Source: CAYJPV01 sp964396055 (GTDB taxonomy: Bacteria > Acidobacteriota > Vicinamibacteria > Vicinamibacterales > JAKQTR01). From it: DNA of 33,219 bases. Below are positions 8,403-16,104 of the stretch, piece after piece; the first letter of the stretch is position 1, and each line of letters opens with the position of its first letter. The DNA lies in NCBI GenBank assembly GCA_964396055.1, contig CAYNDV010000038.1:1-33219 (forward strand). The letters are read 5' to 3'. Below the pieces are notes generated by a model. That model searched no databases, was not told the DNA's origin, and saw only the letters and a program-made list of their open reading frames with translations. Made by a program: the position numbers and the translations under genes.

Positions 8403-8465
8403 ACCGCGGACCCCGCGTCGTCAGCGCTCCGGCCTGCACACCAGGGTGGCGCAGCGTCCCTGCAG

Positions 8466-9200
8466 CTACAGCCCGTCCACCAGCGCCGTGCCGCCCAACT
8501 GGGCCATCTGCTGCAGGATCCACGCGCGGCGGGATTCGACGTAGGCCGACGGGCGCTCGGCCTTCAGGCGGATCGGGTTCGGCAGCACGGCCGCGAGCAG
8601 CGCGGCCTCTGACGGCGTCAGCTTCGCGGCCGGCTTCCGGAAGAACCGCTGGCTGGCCGCCTCGACGCCGAACACGCCAGGCCCCATCTCGGCCACGTTC
8701 AGGTAGACCTCGAGAATGCGCCGCTTGGGCCACGTCAGCTCGATGAGCACCGTGAAGTAGGCCTCGAGCCCTTTGCGCACGAAGCTGCGCCCCGACCACA
8801 GGAAGACGTTCTTGGCGACCTGCTGCGAGATCGTGCTGGCGCCCCTGAGGCGACGCCCCTCCTCGTGCGCGTCGATGGCCTTCTGGAGCGACTCGAGATC
8901 GAACCCGTGGTGCGTAGGAAAGTGCTGGTCCTCTGCCGCGATCACCGCGAGGCCCGCGTGCTTCGCGATCCGTTCCCGCGAGACCCATCGGTAGTCCAGG
9001 GAGTACGACTTCCCGGCAACGAAGGCGCCGAGCCGGCGTTCGACCATCACGCCGCTCGTCAGCGGTGGCACCCAGCGAAGCACCAGAACGGCCAGCACCG
9101 ACGACACGAACACCAGCGCCGCCGCCTTGCCGGCCCAGATGGCCAGCCGGGCCAGACGGGACCGCGTTCGAGTCCGGCGCACCTTCGTCCGCATCGCCAT
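8466..9200 (-). CDS. mtgA: monofunctional biosynthetic peptidoglycan transglycosylase
   Basis: This 244-aa inner-membrane enzyme polymerises lipid II into glycan strands (GT51 family). A basic N-terminus precedes one transmembrane segment (about 19-43). The GT51 domain follows with its conserved boxes: IAAEDQHFPTHHGFD (catalytic E90), GASTISQQVAKNVFLW, RKGLEAYFTVLIELTWPKRRILEVYLN and TPSEAALLAAVLPNP. There is no transpeptidase domain, so it is the monofunctional form and of normal length. The hexamer GATACT ends six bases before the ATG, and CACAGG directly adjacent gives only a weak ribosome site. Confidence 0.95.
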   Translation of the reverse strand: MAMRTKVRRTRTRSRLARLAIWAGKAAALVFVSSVLAVLVLRWVPPLTSGVMVERRLGAFVAGKSYSLDYRWVSRERIAKHAGLAVIAAEDQHFPTHHGFDLESLQKAIDAHEEGRRLRGASTISQQVAKNVFLWSGRSFVRKGLEAYFTVLIELTWPKRRILEVYLNVAEMGPGVFGVEAASQRFFRKPAAKLTPSEAALLAAVLPNPIRLKAERPSAYVESRRAWILQQMAQLGGTALVDGL

Positions 9201-9313
9201 CCTGTGAGTATCCCGGATCGGCCGTCCCGGCGCCAGCGCCGCCGCCCTGGGGCTGCACCGCGCACCGGTCCGTCAACGGTGTGTCGCGGCCAGCCGACGC
9301 ATGCGGGCCCGCC

Positions 9314-9727
9314 TCACCGTGCCGGGCGTCTGGCCGCGGCGCGCCGGGGCTTCGGAACCCACGGCTTGATCGCGGCCTGACGCCCGGCGTCCAGCTCGGC
9401 GCGGATCGACCGGGGCAGGCCGGAGCGCACGATCTCGTACGCCGCCGTCAGCACCGCGCGGCACTCCCGATCGGGCAGGGCCGACAGCGACTCCAGCGTC
9501 ACCCACTGGTGCCGCCACATGTTGTGCGACGCCGGGACGATGTCCTCGCGCTCGACGAGGTCGGCATAGGTGTCGTGCGAGCACTTGACGCTCAGCCGCT
9601 CGGCGTCGAGGTCGAGGATGACGAACATCCTGCCGCCCACCTTGAATAGCAGGTTCCCGCCCCACCGCACCACCTCGGTGACGAACGGCAGGGCGAGACA
9701 GTGGTCACGCACGGACTCGTGGTTCAC
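9314..9727 (-). CDS. MmcQ/YjbR-family protein
   Basis: The 137-aa product matches the small MmcQ/YjbR family (CyaY-like fold, often called DNA-binding, function not settled). Evidence is the N-terminal pattern NHESVRDHCLALPFVTEVV and RWGGNLLFKVGGRMFVILDL, followed by LSVKCSHDTYADLVE. The GTG at 9727 is preferred because homologues start at this NxES segment and GAGGGA lies upstream. A GTG at 9751 would add eight residues. The C-terminal tail is Arg/Ala/Pro-rich. It is separated from the nitroreductase gene upstream by about 50 bases and could be co-transcribed with it. Confidence 0.8.
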   Translation of the reverse strand: MNHESVRDHCLALPFVTEVVRWGGNLLFKVGGRMFVILDLDAERLSVKCSHDTYADLVEREDIVPASHNMWRHQWVTLESLSALPDRECRAVLTAAYEIVRSGLPRSIRAELDAGRQAAIKPWVPKPRRAAARRPAR

Positions 9728-9778
9728 CGCGGCACTCTTCCCTCGAGCCACGTCCGGGACGCCGGGGCCGCCGCCGGG

Positions 9779-10432
9779 CTACTTCCTCAGGCCAACGGTC
9801 TGCGCGAGGACGATCACCTGCGTGTCGCGCAGTTTGAGGGTCTTCGCGAGGGCCGGCTTGTCGATGGACGCGCGCACCACGGTGGCCAGACCCTCGGAGG
9901 CGCAGAACAGATAGACGTTCTGGCTGATGAACCCCGCATCGGCACCGATGTTGAGGGCCTGCTGCGGATCGGTGGCCGGCCGTGACAACTTCGCGACATC
10001 GGCCACGTACACCAGGTTGAGCGCCGCGGTGCCAACGAAGGGCTGCGTCCCCGTGGCTGCCCGATGGTCGCCGGCCGCGACGGGCATCAGGACGTTCGAC
10101 TTCGCGTCCCAGACGTACGCCCCCTCCGGCATCACGACGAAGATCTCGATCTCCTGGCGGTTGCTGGCCGATGGCGCCGTGCGCCGCCCATCGGGGCGGT
10201 TGATACCCCAGGCGGCCCACAGCAGCTTCGAAATCGTCGCCGGTGGCAGCGCGCCTGGCGCATACTCGCGCGCCGACGCCCGCTCCTTCAGCAGCGTGAA
10301 GAGCGGCTTGCCGCCATCGAGCGAGGGGGCCGGCAGCGTGATGGGCGCCAGCTCCTGGGCGGGCGCGCTGGCCGCCGCGCCCGCCACCAGCAGCACGACA
10401 ACTCCCACAGTCACCATGAGGCAACGGGTCAT
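9779..10432 (-). CDS. exported SagB/ThcOx-type nitroreductase-family protein
   Basis: The 217-aa protein has a clear signal peptide (1-25, ending SAPAQ) and then a nitroreductase fold of the SagB/ThcOx type. Signs are ERASAREYAPGALPPATISKLL, the segment WAAWGINRPDGRRTAPSASN followed by RQEIEIFVV, and a C-terminal QNVYLFCASEGLATVVR stretch. Members bind FMN and catalyse redox reactions, including azoline oxidation in SagB. Here no leader-peptide or cyclodehydratase genes are nearby, so a peptide-modifying role is unsupported. Export is notable because FMN enzymes of this fold are usually cytoplasmic. AAGGAG nine bases upstream sets the start. Confidence 0.8.
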   Translation of the reverse strand: MTRCLMVTVGVVVLLVAGAAASAPAQELAPITLPAPSLDGGKPLFTLLKERASAREYAPGALPPATISKLLWAAWGINRPDGRRTAPSASNRQEIEIFVVMPEGAYVWDAKSNVLMPVAAGDHRAATGTQPFVGTAALNLVYVADVAKLSRPATDPQQALNIGADAGFISQNVYLFCASEGLATVVRASIDKPALAKTLKLRDTQVIVLAQTVGLRK

Positions 10433-10506
10433 GGACGATACTCCTTCCGGCCACCATTCTGCGCCGACGACGCCGGCGGGTCCACCCTGTGTTCCGGCGC
10501 CCGCCG

Positions 10507-10569
10507 TGGCCGGGCCCGACCATCGTCCTGGGAGGCATCACCCAGGCGTGGGGCGGCGGAGGGGACTGA
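10507..10569 (+). pseudogene. possible C-terminal remnant of a relative of the 5124-5852 membrane protein
   Basis: The frame reads WPGPTIVLGGITQAWGGGGD and stops. The tail of the gene at 5124-5852 reads WAAPTII...LLGGVSRSWGGGEH and stops, and the final 40 bases are also similar at DNA level. No start or longer homologous part is visible upstream. The match is short, so chance remains possible. Confidence 0.3.
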
Positions 10570-10575
10570 GCCGGG

Positions 10576-11385
10576 TCAGGCCGACGCGATGATCTCGACC
10601 ACCTGCCGGTGCAGCGCCGGAGCGCCGGCCAGGCCCGCGTATTCCCGATCCGCCGCCGTCGATGACAGGTCGAGTGTCAGCGGCCGCCCCTGCGGATCCG
10701 TGTAGAGCCCGCCGGCCTCCTGCACCACGAGCATCGGCGCGACGATGTCCCACAGGTGCATGTTCTGGTTGTAGAAGCCGCCGAACCGGCCATCGGCCGT
10801 GAACGCCGCATCGACCAGGCTGTTGGTCCCGCGCACGTTACGCGTCCGGTGCACGAGTTGCGTCAGCATCCGCGCGTGGCGTGTCAGTTCGGCTTCGCTG
10901 CCTCCCGCGTCCATCGCAAAGCCCCACAGGACATCCCGCAGCCGCGTGTCGGCGGTCACCGCGATGCGGCGCCCGTTGTGGAGCGCCCCGGCCCCCGCCT
11001 CCGCGGTGTACAGATCGCCGGCCACCGGCAGGTGCATCACCGCCGCCACCGGCGTGCCCGCGCGCATGACCGCAATCAGCACGCCGAACCACGGGATGCC
11101 GGCCGCGTAGTTGGACGTGCCGTCGAGCGGATCGATGACCCAGACCACGTCCGAGCCCCGGAGATCGCACCCCGTCTCCTCCGTAATCAGGGAGTGGTCC
11201 GGGAAGCGGCGGCGCACGCCGTCGACGATGATGCGCTCCGACCGGAGGTCGGCGGCCGTGACGACGCTGCTGTGCTCGCGCTTGTAGCTGACCTCCCAGC
11301 GGCCGCCGAAGGTCTGCGTCAACGACGCGCCGGCCTCGATGGCGAGCGCGGTCGCCACCTCGAGATACGAGTGTTCGCCACGCAT
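10576..11385 (-). CDS. inositol monophosphatase-family phosphatase
   Basis: The 269-aa protein is a Mg2+-dependent sugar/inositol phosphatase (IMPase/HisN/CysQ superfamily). Metal-site motifs are present: ITEET (E69-E70), then DPLDGTSNYAAGIPWF (D85, D88) and LWDIVAPMLVVQEAGG near the C-terminus. Length is normal. Whether the substrate is inositol-1-phosphate, histidinol phosphate or PAP cannot be decided. ATG 11385 is chosen; a second in-frame ATG lies 21 bases upstream. TAGACT (11393-11398) ends seven bases before the chosen ATG and there is no close Shine-Dalgarno, so the message may be leaderless. Confidence 0.88.
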   Translation of the reverse strand: MRGEHSYLEVATALAIEAGASLTQTFGGRWEVSYKREHSSVVTAADLRSERIIVDGVRRRFPDHSLITEETGCDLRGSDVVWVIDPLDGTSNYAAGIPWFGVLIAVMRAGTPVAAVMHLPVAGDLYTAEAGAGALHNGRRIAVTADTRLRDVLWGFAMDAGGSEAELTRHARMLTQLVHRTRNVRGTNSLVDAAFTADGRFGGFYNQNMHLWDIVAPMLVVQEAGGLYTDPQGRPLTLDLSSTAADREYAGLAGAPALHRQVVEIIASA

Positions 11386-11440
11386 GCGGCATAGTCTACC
11401 CCGCATGTCGTGCCCGACCGCCGGGTTGCCTTCCGGAAAC

Positions 11441-11638
11441 CTACCACCCCATGCGGGCGCGCAGTGTCGTGACGTGGGCCGTGTGGTGCGCGCCGTGCCA
11501 GGCGTAGAGCGCCAGCGCCCGGTCGAGTGCGACAGGCCCCGTCTCAGAATGCTGGTACGTGCGCGCGAACTGCGCCGCCTCGCCCGTGAAGACCTCAGGC
11601 GGCGCAAGACGGCCGATGGGGTAACGCGGATCGTCCAG
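11441..11638 (-). pseudogene. internally deleted DinB/YfiT (BstA-like) family gene
   Basis: The frame encodes 65 residues that join the two ends of the YfiT/BstA-type DinB family. It opens with DDPRYPIGRLAPPEVF, the usual N-terminus. After TGEAA it passes directly to QFARTYQHSETGPVALDRAL and ALYAWHGAHHTAHVTTLR, the usual C-terminus. Roughly 100 residues forming most of the four-helix bundle, with one metal-ligand histidine, are missing, yet the frame is kept. There is no ATG, GTG or TTG at the front; a CTG follows AGGAG by five bases. It lies just after the M1 peptidase stop. I call it a pseudogene. A real miniature protein or an assembly collapse are alternatives. Confidence 0.6.
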
Positions 11639-11659
11639 GTGTGCTCCTGTGCTGCGCAG

Positions 11660-13825
11660 CTACTTCCTGGCGCCCGCCAGCTCGATCGCCTGCTTCGCGG
11701 CGGTCGCGATCAGGTGGCGGTACGACGGGACCGCCGCCGCCTGCTCGAGGAACGGGATCGCCGCGGGATCGCCCAGCTTGCCGATCGCCCTCAGCGACTC
11801 CGCCCTGGCGCCATCGCTCGGGTCCGTCCCGAACCGCTCCTTGAAGAACGCGAGGAGGCTCGCGTCCTTTCGATCGCCCAGCGCCACCAGCGCCGCGGTC
11901 CGGACCGAGGGATGCGGGTCGAGTGCCGCCTTCCTGACGGCTGCGGCGCTCGAGGCGCCCCCGACCTTGCCCAGCGCCTCGACCGCGGCCCGCCGCACCG
12001 CCCAGAACGCGTCACCGTGCGCGGCCGTGACCAGCCCCGCGACGGCGATCGGGTCGTCTCCGAGCATCGCCAGTTCCCTCGCCGCGCTGCTGCGCCCGAT
12101 CACATCGTCATGGCCCAGCTGGTACAGGAGTTCGTCCCGCTGTTTCGGGAAGGAAACCTCCTTGAGCAGCACGTTCTCGGGGTCGAACCGCACCAGCAGC
12201 GGCGCCGTCGCGGAGGGAAGCTCGAAGGTCTCCTCGCGCCCGCGGACCCACACGCGGTGCGCCGTGCGCCCCGAGGCGGTGACGACGGCGATCGACAGGG
12301 GCACCCGGAACACGGGCATGCCGCGGGTGAAGTCCTGCACCTGCGTGACCCTGAGCACAACGACCTTGCGCGCCGGATCCCAGTCGCTGCGGACATCGAA
12401 GACGGGGTGACCAGGCTTGTAGAGCCACTGGTCGAAGAACCAGTCGAGGTTCTGCCCCGTCACGGTCTTCACCGACCGGATGAAGTCGTGGGTGTCCACC
12501 GGCTCGAACGCGTAACGGTGCAGGAAGTGTTTGAGGGTCTCGAAGAACGCCGCGTCTCCAAGCAGGTCGCGCAGCATGTGGAGGACGCGCGCGCCCTTCG
12601 GATAGGTGTGCGAGTCGAACATGTCGCCGGGCTGGTCGTACCGATCCGACACGATCGGCCGGACGTAACGTGTCTTCGCCTCGCGCAGGTACGCGTCCAG
12701 CTTGGCCTGCAGGTTGACCGCGCCTTCATCGTCGCCCCGGTCGTGGCGGAAGTAGAGATAGTCCGAGTAGGTCGCGAAGCTCTCGTTGAGCCACGTGTGG
12801 GCCCAGCTCCGCAGCGTGATCAGGTCGCCCCACCACTGGTGGGCCAACTCGTGCGACACGATGCCGATGGCCGTGAACTCGGGCTCCTGCGTCTCGTCGA
12901 CCATGATGCGATGCGTCATGGCGGTGGCCGAGGTGCTCTCGGCCCCGCCACCGGACGGCACCGAGATCTGGTCGTACTTCTGCCACGGGTAGTCGTAGCC
13001 GTAGAGCCGGTTGAAGAACGCCATCATCTTCGGCGTCTTGCCGTAGGTGGGGCCAGCCTTCGCCGCGTCCTTCGGATACACCCAGTAGTTGATCGGCAGG
13101 GTGCCGTACGCGTCAGGCACGACCACGTAGGGCGCGGCTGCGAGGAAGATGAGGTACGTGGAGTGCGGCAGGTCCTGCGACCAGTGGTACGTGACCGTGC
13201 CGGCCGTCTTGTTTTCCGACACGGATACGAGCCGCCCGTTGGCAGCCACCTTCAGGCTCCCGCGGACCGTGGCCACGATCTCATTGGTCACCTTGTCGTT
13301 CGGGTAGTCGAAGCACGGGAACCAGTGGTGGACGCGGTTGGGCCACGAATCCGAGTAGACAAGCGCCGGGTGATCGGCGGTCTCGGCCACGAACTTCAGG
13401 CCCTGCTGCGGGTCGCGGCCGCGGTAGGTGACCGTGAACGACCGGGTCTCGCCCCGTTTCAGCGGCCGTGGCACACGCACCGACAGTTCCTTCTCCGACT
13501 GCGAGAACTCGAGCGGATCGCCCCACTCGGTCACCACCTTCGTGACGGTGAACTCCTCGGCGTCGAGCACCACCGTCTCCAGGCCGTCGCTGAGGGCGGT
13601 CAACGTCACCGTCGTCTCGCCGGCGAAGGACTGCTCCTCCAGGTTCAGCGTGAGGGCAATGCGGTAGTGCAGGGCGTCGTAGGCGCGGCTGCGTTCCGAC
13701 TGCAGGGCCTTCGTCGACCAGTCCACCTGCTGGGCAGCGGCGCCACCGGAGAAGGCAGCGCAGGCCAGGACGACGACGGCGGCGCGCCACCGCAGGCGGA
13801 CGAGCATCGGCAGGTCGACTCTCAT
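11660..13825 (-). CDS. exported M1-family zinc metallopeptidase with C-terminal HEAT repeats
   Basis: The 721-aa protein has a signal peptide (about 1-31), the M1 N-terminal beta-saddle, and a thermolysin-like catalytic domain. The zinc site is H325-E-L-A-H329 followed by E348 (WLNESFATYSDYL). At the exopeptidase GxMEN position it has SGGGAES (Glu296), so the substrate-amine Glu is kept but the motif is divergent. After about residue 560, alanine-rich helical repeats (VIGRSSAARELAMLGDDP, AVRRAAVEALGKVGG, SVRTAALVALGDRKD) form HEAT repeats in place of the usual ERAP1-type C-terminus. Peptide trimming outside the cytoplasm is inferred. TAGACT ends six bases before ATG 13825. Confidence 0.92.
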   Translation of the reverse strand: MRVDLPMLVRLRWRAAVVVLACAAFSGGAAAQQVDWSTKALQSERSRAYDALHYRIALTLNLEEQSFAGETTVTLTALSDGLETVVLDAEEFTVTKVVTEWGDPLEFSQSEKELSVRVPRPLKRGETRSFTVTYRGRDPQQGLKFVAETADHPALVYSDSWPNRVHHWFPCFDYPNDKVTNEIVATVRGSLKVAANGRLVSVSENKTAGTVTYHWSQDLPHSTYLIFLAAAPYVVVPDAYGTLPINYWVYPKDAAKAGPTYGKTPKMMAFFNRLYGYDYPWQKYDQISVPSGGGAESTSATAMTHRIMVDETQEPEFTAIGIVSHELAHQWWGDLITLRSWAHTWLNESFATYSDYLYFRHDRGDDEGAVNLQAKLDAYLREAKTRYVRPIVSDRYDQPGDMFDSHTYPKGARVLHMLRDLLGDAAFFETLKHFLHRYAFEPVDTHDFIRSVKTVTGQNLDWFFDQWLYKPGHPVFDVRSDWDPARKVVVLRVTQVQDFTRGMPVFRVPLSIAVVTASGRTAHRVWVRGREETFELPSATAPLLVRFDPENVLLKEVSFPKQRDELLYQLGHDDVIGRSSAARELAMLGDDPIAVAGLVTAAHGDAFWAVRRAAVEALGKVGGASSAAAVRKAALDPHPSVRTAALVALGDRKDASLLAFFKERFGTDPSDGARAESLRAIGKLGDPAAIPFLEQAAAVPSYRHLIATAAKQAIELAGARK

Positions 13826-13843
13826 CCCTTCAGTCTACGTGAT

Positions 13844-13861
13844 TGTGCTACCATGTGCTAC
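13844..13861. promoter_or_regulatory. direct repeats in the divergent promoter of peptidase and Phd/VapC
   Basis: TGTGCTAC occurs at 13844-13851 and again at 13854-13861, one helical turn apart, directly in front of the antitoxin ATG at 13862. TACCAT (13849-13854) lies seven bases before that ATG and could be a -10 box. On the other strand the peptidase's TAGACT (13832-13837) is adjacent. Repeats in this position are plausible antitoxin-binding sites that could also affect the peptidase. Confidence 0.4.
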
Positions 13862-14191
13862 ATGAATCGACCGCGAAACCGGGCGCGGGCAGGCGGCGCG
13901 CCGGGCCGCGTCGGTGTCCGGGAACTCCGCCAGAACCTCAGCGTCTACCTGGAGCACATCGCGGCGACCGGCGAAGGGCTCGAGGTGACGGACCGTGGAA
14001 GGCCCGTCGCGATGCTCGTCCCGCTTCCCTCAGGGGGATCGCTGGTCGATCGCCTCGTCTCCGCCGGGCGGGCAACGCCGGCCGCCGTCAACCCCGCGGC
14101 CCGTGTGACGCCACCGCCCGTCAAACTGGCTCCGGACGCACGGCGGCGCGTCTGGAGCGCCCTCGAGGACACGCGCGAGGAACGTCTGTGA
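13862..14191 (+). CDS. Phd/YefM-family antitoxin (second module)
   Basis: The 109-aa protein carries the Phd/YefM fold in VGVRELRQNLSVYLEHIAAT followed by GEGLEVTDRGRPVAMLVPLP. An arginine-rich N-terminal extension precedes it and a proline-rich tail should contact the toxin. An in-frame ATG at 13853 would add three residues; 13862 is used because the direct repeats cover the earlier codon. Its stop overlaps the toxin start (GTGA). It is not closely similar to the module at 4326, so the two are not a recent duplication. Confidence 0.83.
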   Translation: MNRPRNRARAGGAPGRVGVRELRQNLSVYLEHIAATGEGLEVTDRGRPVAMLVPLPSGGSLVDRLVSAGRATPAAVNPAARVTPPPVKLAPDARRRVWSALEDTREERL

Positions 14192-14604
14192 GCTGGCTGC
14201 CTGTGTACGTCGACGCATCGGCACTGTTGAAGCTCGTGCTGGCGGAGCCCGAACGTCGCGCGCTCGTCCGTGAGCTGATGCGCTGGCCCGACCGGGTGTC
14301 GAGCGTGCTGCTGCCGATAGAGTGCCGCCGGGCGGTGCTCAGGGCCGGCGGCCCGCCGGGACTGCGGGACCGGCTCGAGGCCGAGCTCGATACGGTCACC
14401 CTGGTCCATCTCGACCACGCGGTGCGGAAGCTGGCTGGCACCATCGGGCCTCCAGGGCTCCGCTCACTCGATGCCATCCACCTGGCCACCGCGCTGTCGA
14501 TGGGCGACCTGCCCGGGGCTTTCGTGACCTACGACCTGCGCCTGGCGGCCGCCGCCCGAGCCCTGGACTTGAACGTGCTGGCGCCCGGGGCGCAGGCGGA
14601 ATGA
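14188..14604 (+). CDS. VapC-like PIN-domain ribonuclease toxin (second module)
   Basis: The 138-aa PIN-domain protein has a complete acidic cluster: D9 (VYVDASALLKL), E45 (LPIECRRAV), D95 (RSLDAIHLATAL) and D116 (VTYDLRLAAAA). It starts at GTG 14188, overlapping the antitoxin stop by four bases, which indicates translational coupling. The family cleaves structured RNA such as tRNA or rRNA; the target here is unknown. It ends 48 bases before the convergent hydrolase gene. Confidence 0.87.
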   Translation: MSWLPVYVDASALLKLVLAEPERRALVRELMRWPDRVSSVLLPIECRRAVLRAGGPPGLRDRLEAELDTVTLVHLDHAVRKLAGTIGPPGLRSLDAIHLATALSMGDLPGAFVTYDLRLAAAARALDLNVLAPGAQAE

Positions 14605-14652
14605 CCGCCCGCACGGACGGGGCCAGGGCCTCGGCGGCACCTGCGCCGTTGA

Positions 14653-15972
14653 CTACTTCCCAGGCACCAGGTGCTCGAGCACGAGTCCCGTCGCCGTGCG
14701 GGGCTTGAAGCCCTTCCAGTAGGTGTAGTCGGGCTTCGGCGTGCCGTCGCGCTCCACCGAATAGACGCCGTCGGCACCGCGCGGCACGAGGGCGAGGTAC
14801 GCCTGCTTGTCGGCCTCCCCCTTCAGGTGGATCGACAGGAACGCCGTGGCGAAGTGTTGCAGGATGTTGTTCGAGCGGACGCTGCCCCACACGCCGTCCT
14901 CGTAGTGCATGAACGGGAACAGCCGCAGCGTGTCGGAGTACGCCCACGCCTCGGCCGGCGCCGGAATCGGCGCGGCCACGTTGTGGGAGCCGCCGAGGAA
15001 CGTCAGCAGGTACCGGTCGGCGTTCGTCGTGCCCTGGAACAGCGCGCGCACGCCCTTCTCGTAGCCGACGATGTCGTCGGCGCTCCCGGAGACGAAGAGG
15101 ACCGGCGTGGTAATCGCCTGCAGGCCTGCCGCGTCCCAGGCCCCCACCGCGCCGCCGTACGGCGCGATGGCGATGGCCGCCTTGATCCGCCGATCGGCCT
15201 GTTTCGCAAACGCGGGGTTCGAGGCCGCGCGCTCGAACAGCAGCCGGTTGGGCGGCGTGTTCGGCGCGGCCACGGCCGCATCGGCGAAGCCGGCGCCGAG
15301 CGTGCTCATCACGCCGTAGCCGCCCATCGAGTAGCCGACGATGGCGGTCCGTGAGACGTCGGCCAGCCCGGCCAGGAAGCTGCCCGATCCCATGCGCGCG
15401 AGACGATCCATCTCGTCGAGCACGAAGAGCTGATCGAAGGGCCGGTTGTAGAGCGTGCTGGCGAAGGCCTTCTGGTCGGCGTAGGTGCTGTCGGGATGAT
15501 CGGGCGCGGCGACGACGAACCCCTTCGACGCCAGGTTCTCGGCCAGGTGGCTCATCAGGTAGCGGTTGCCCGGATACCCGTGCGAGATGATGACCAGCGG
15601 GTAGCCGCCCGCCGGCGGCGTGGCGGGGGCGGCGTCACGCACCGCACGGCCACGGAGTTCGGTCGTGCGCGACGGGTCCCGGGCGATGGTGCGGTAGACC
15701 CCTTCGGCGGGCTGCCCGGCGGGCAACGTCGCGGGATACCAGACTTCGATGGTGACGGCGCGGTCGTACCGCGCCGTCAGCCCGCCCTCTTTCGTGTTCA
15801 GTACGTCGACGCGCCCGCGGTCGATGGCCGTAATCGTGCGCGCGCCGACCGCCAGCGGCCCGTAGGCGGCCAGTTCAGGCGCCATGGGCGTGATGACATC
15901 GACGCGGTTCTGCTGGGCGAAGGCCTGGCCGGCGAAGGCCAGGAGGATGAGTGCGAAAAGACGCGAACGCAT
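14653..15972 (-). CDS. exported alpha/beta hydrolase (PAF-acetylhydrolase/dienelactone-hydrolase-like)
   Basis: The 439-aa protein has a signal peptide (1-20, cut after QAFAQ) and a single alpha/beta-hydrolase domain. The HGYPGN oxyanion-hole segment is at 131-136, the nucleophile is S215 in GYSMGG, and an acid is probably in SGSADDIVGYE. The catalytic His is likely in FLGGSHNVAAP. Family members hydrolyse esters or lipids; the substrate cannot be assigned. TAGAAT (15979-15984) ends six bases before the ATG and no Shine-Dalgarno site is visible, another leaderless-looking start. It diverges from the secreted nuclease gene. Confidence 0.82.
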   Translation of the reverse strand: MRSRLFALILLAFAGQAFAQQNRVDVITPMAPELAAYGPLAVGARTITAIDRGRVDVLNTKEGGLTARYDRAVTIEVWYPATLPAGQPAEGVYRTIARDPSRTTELRGRAVRDAAPATPPAGGYPLVIISHGYPGNRYLMSHLAENLASKGFVVAAPDHPDSTYADQKAFASTLYNRPFDQLFVLDEMDRLARMGSGSFLAGLADVSRTAIVGYSMGGYGVMSTLGAGFADAAVAAPNTPPNRLLFERAASNPAFAKQADRRIKAAIAIAPYGGAVGAWDAAGLQAITTPVLFVSGSADDIVGYEKGVRALFQGTTNADRYLLTFLGGSHNVAAPIPAPAEAWAYSDTLRLFPFMHYEDGVWGSVRSNNILQHFATAFLSIHLKGEADKQAYLALVPRGADGVYSVERDGTPKPDYTYWKGFKPRTATGLVLEHLVPGK

Positions 15973-15981
15973 GCGGTCATT

Positions 15982-16089
15982 CTACTTCGGGGGCAGCGTT
16001 CGCGGCGCCGGCTCAGGGCCGTTCGCCGGACGGCGGATCGGGAGTAGAACCTCGACGGCCGCAATCCCGACCAGCACGACCAACTTCAT
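15982..16089 (-). CDS. possible 35-aa single-pass membrane peptide
   Basis: An open frame from ATG 16089 encodes MKLVVLVGIAAVEVLLPIRR followed by a proline-rich tail. It has one hydrophobic stretch and mostly G/C third positions. It ends ten bases before the hydrolase start and could be its leader or co-transcribed partner. There is no ribosome site and no recognised family, so it may be chance. Confidence 0.22.
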   Translation of the reverse strand: MKLVVLVGIAAVEVLLPIRRPANGPEPAPRTLPPK

Positions 16090-16104
16090 GTCTGCCGAGG
16101 ATGT

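Noticed and set aside
9779..10432. RiPP or azoline biosynthetic cluster around the SagB-type protein
   Set aside because: No precursor peptide, YcaO or cyclodehydratase gene lies in the flanking regions, and the protein is exported.
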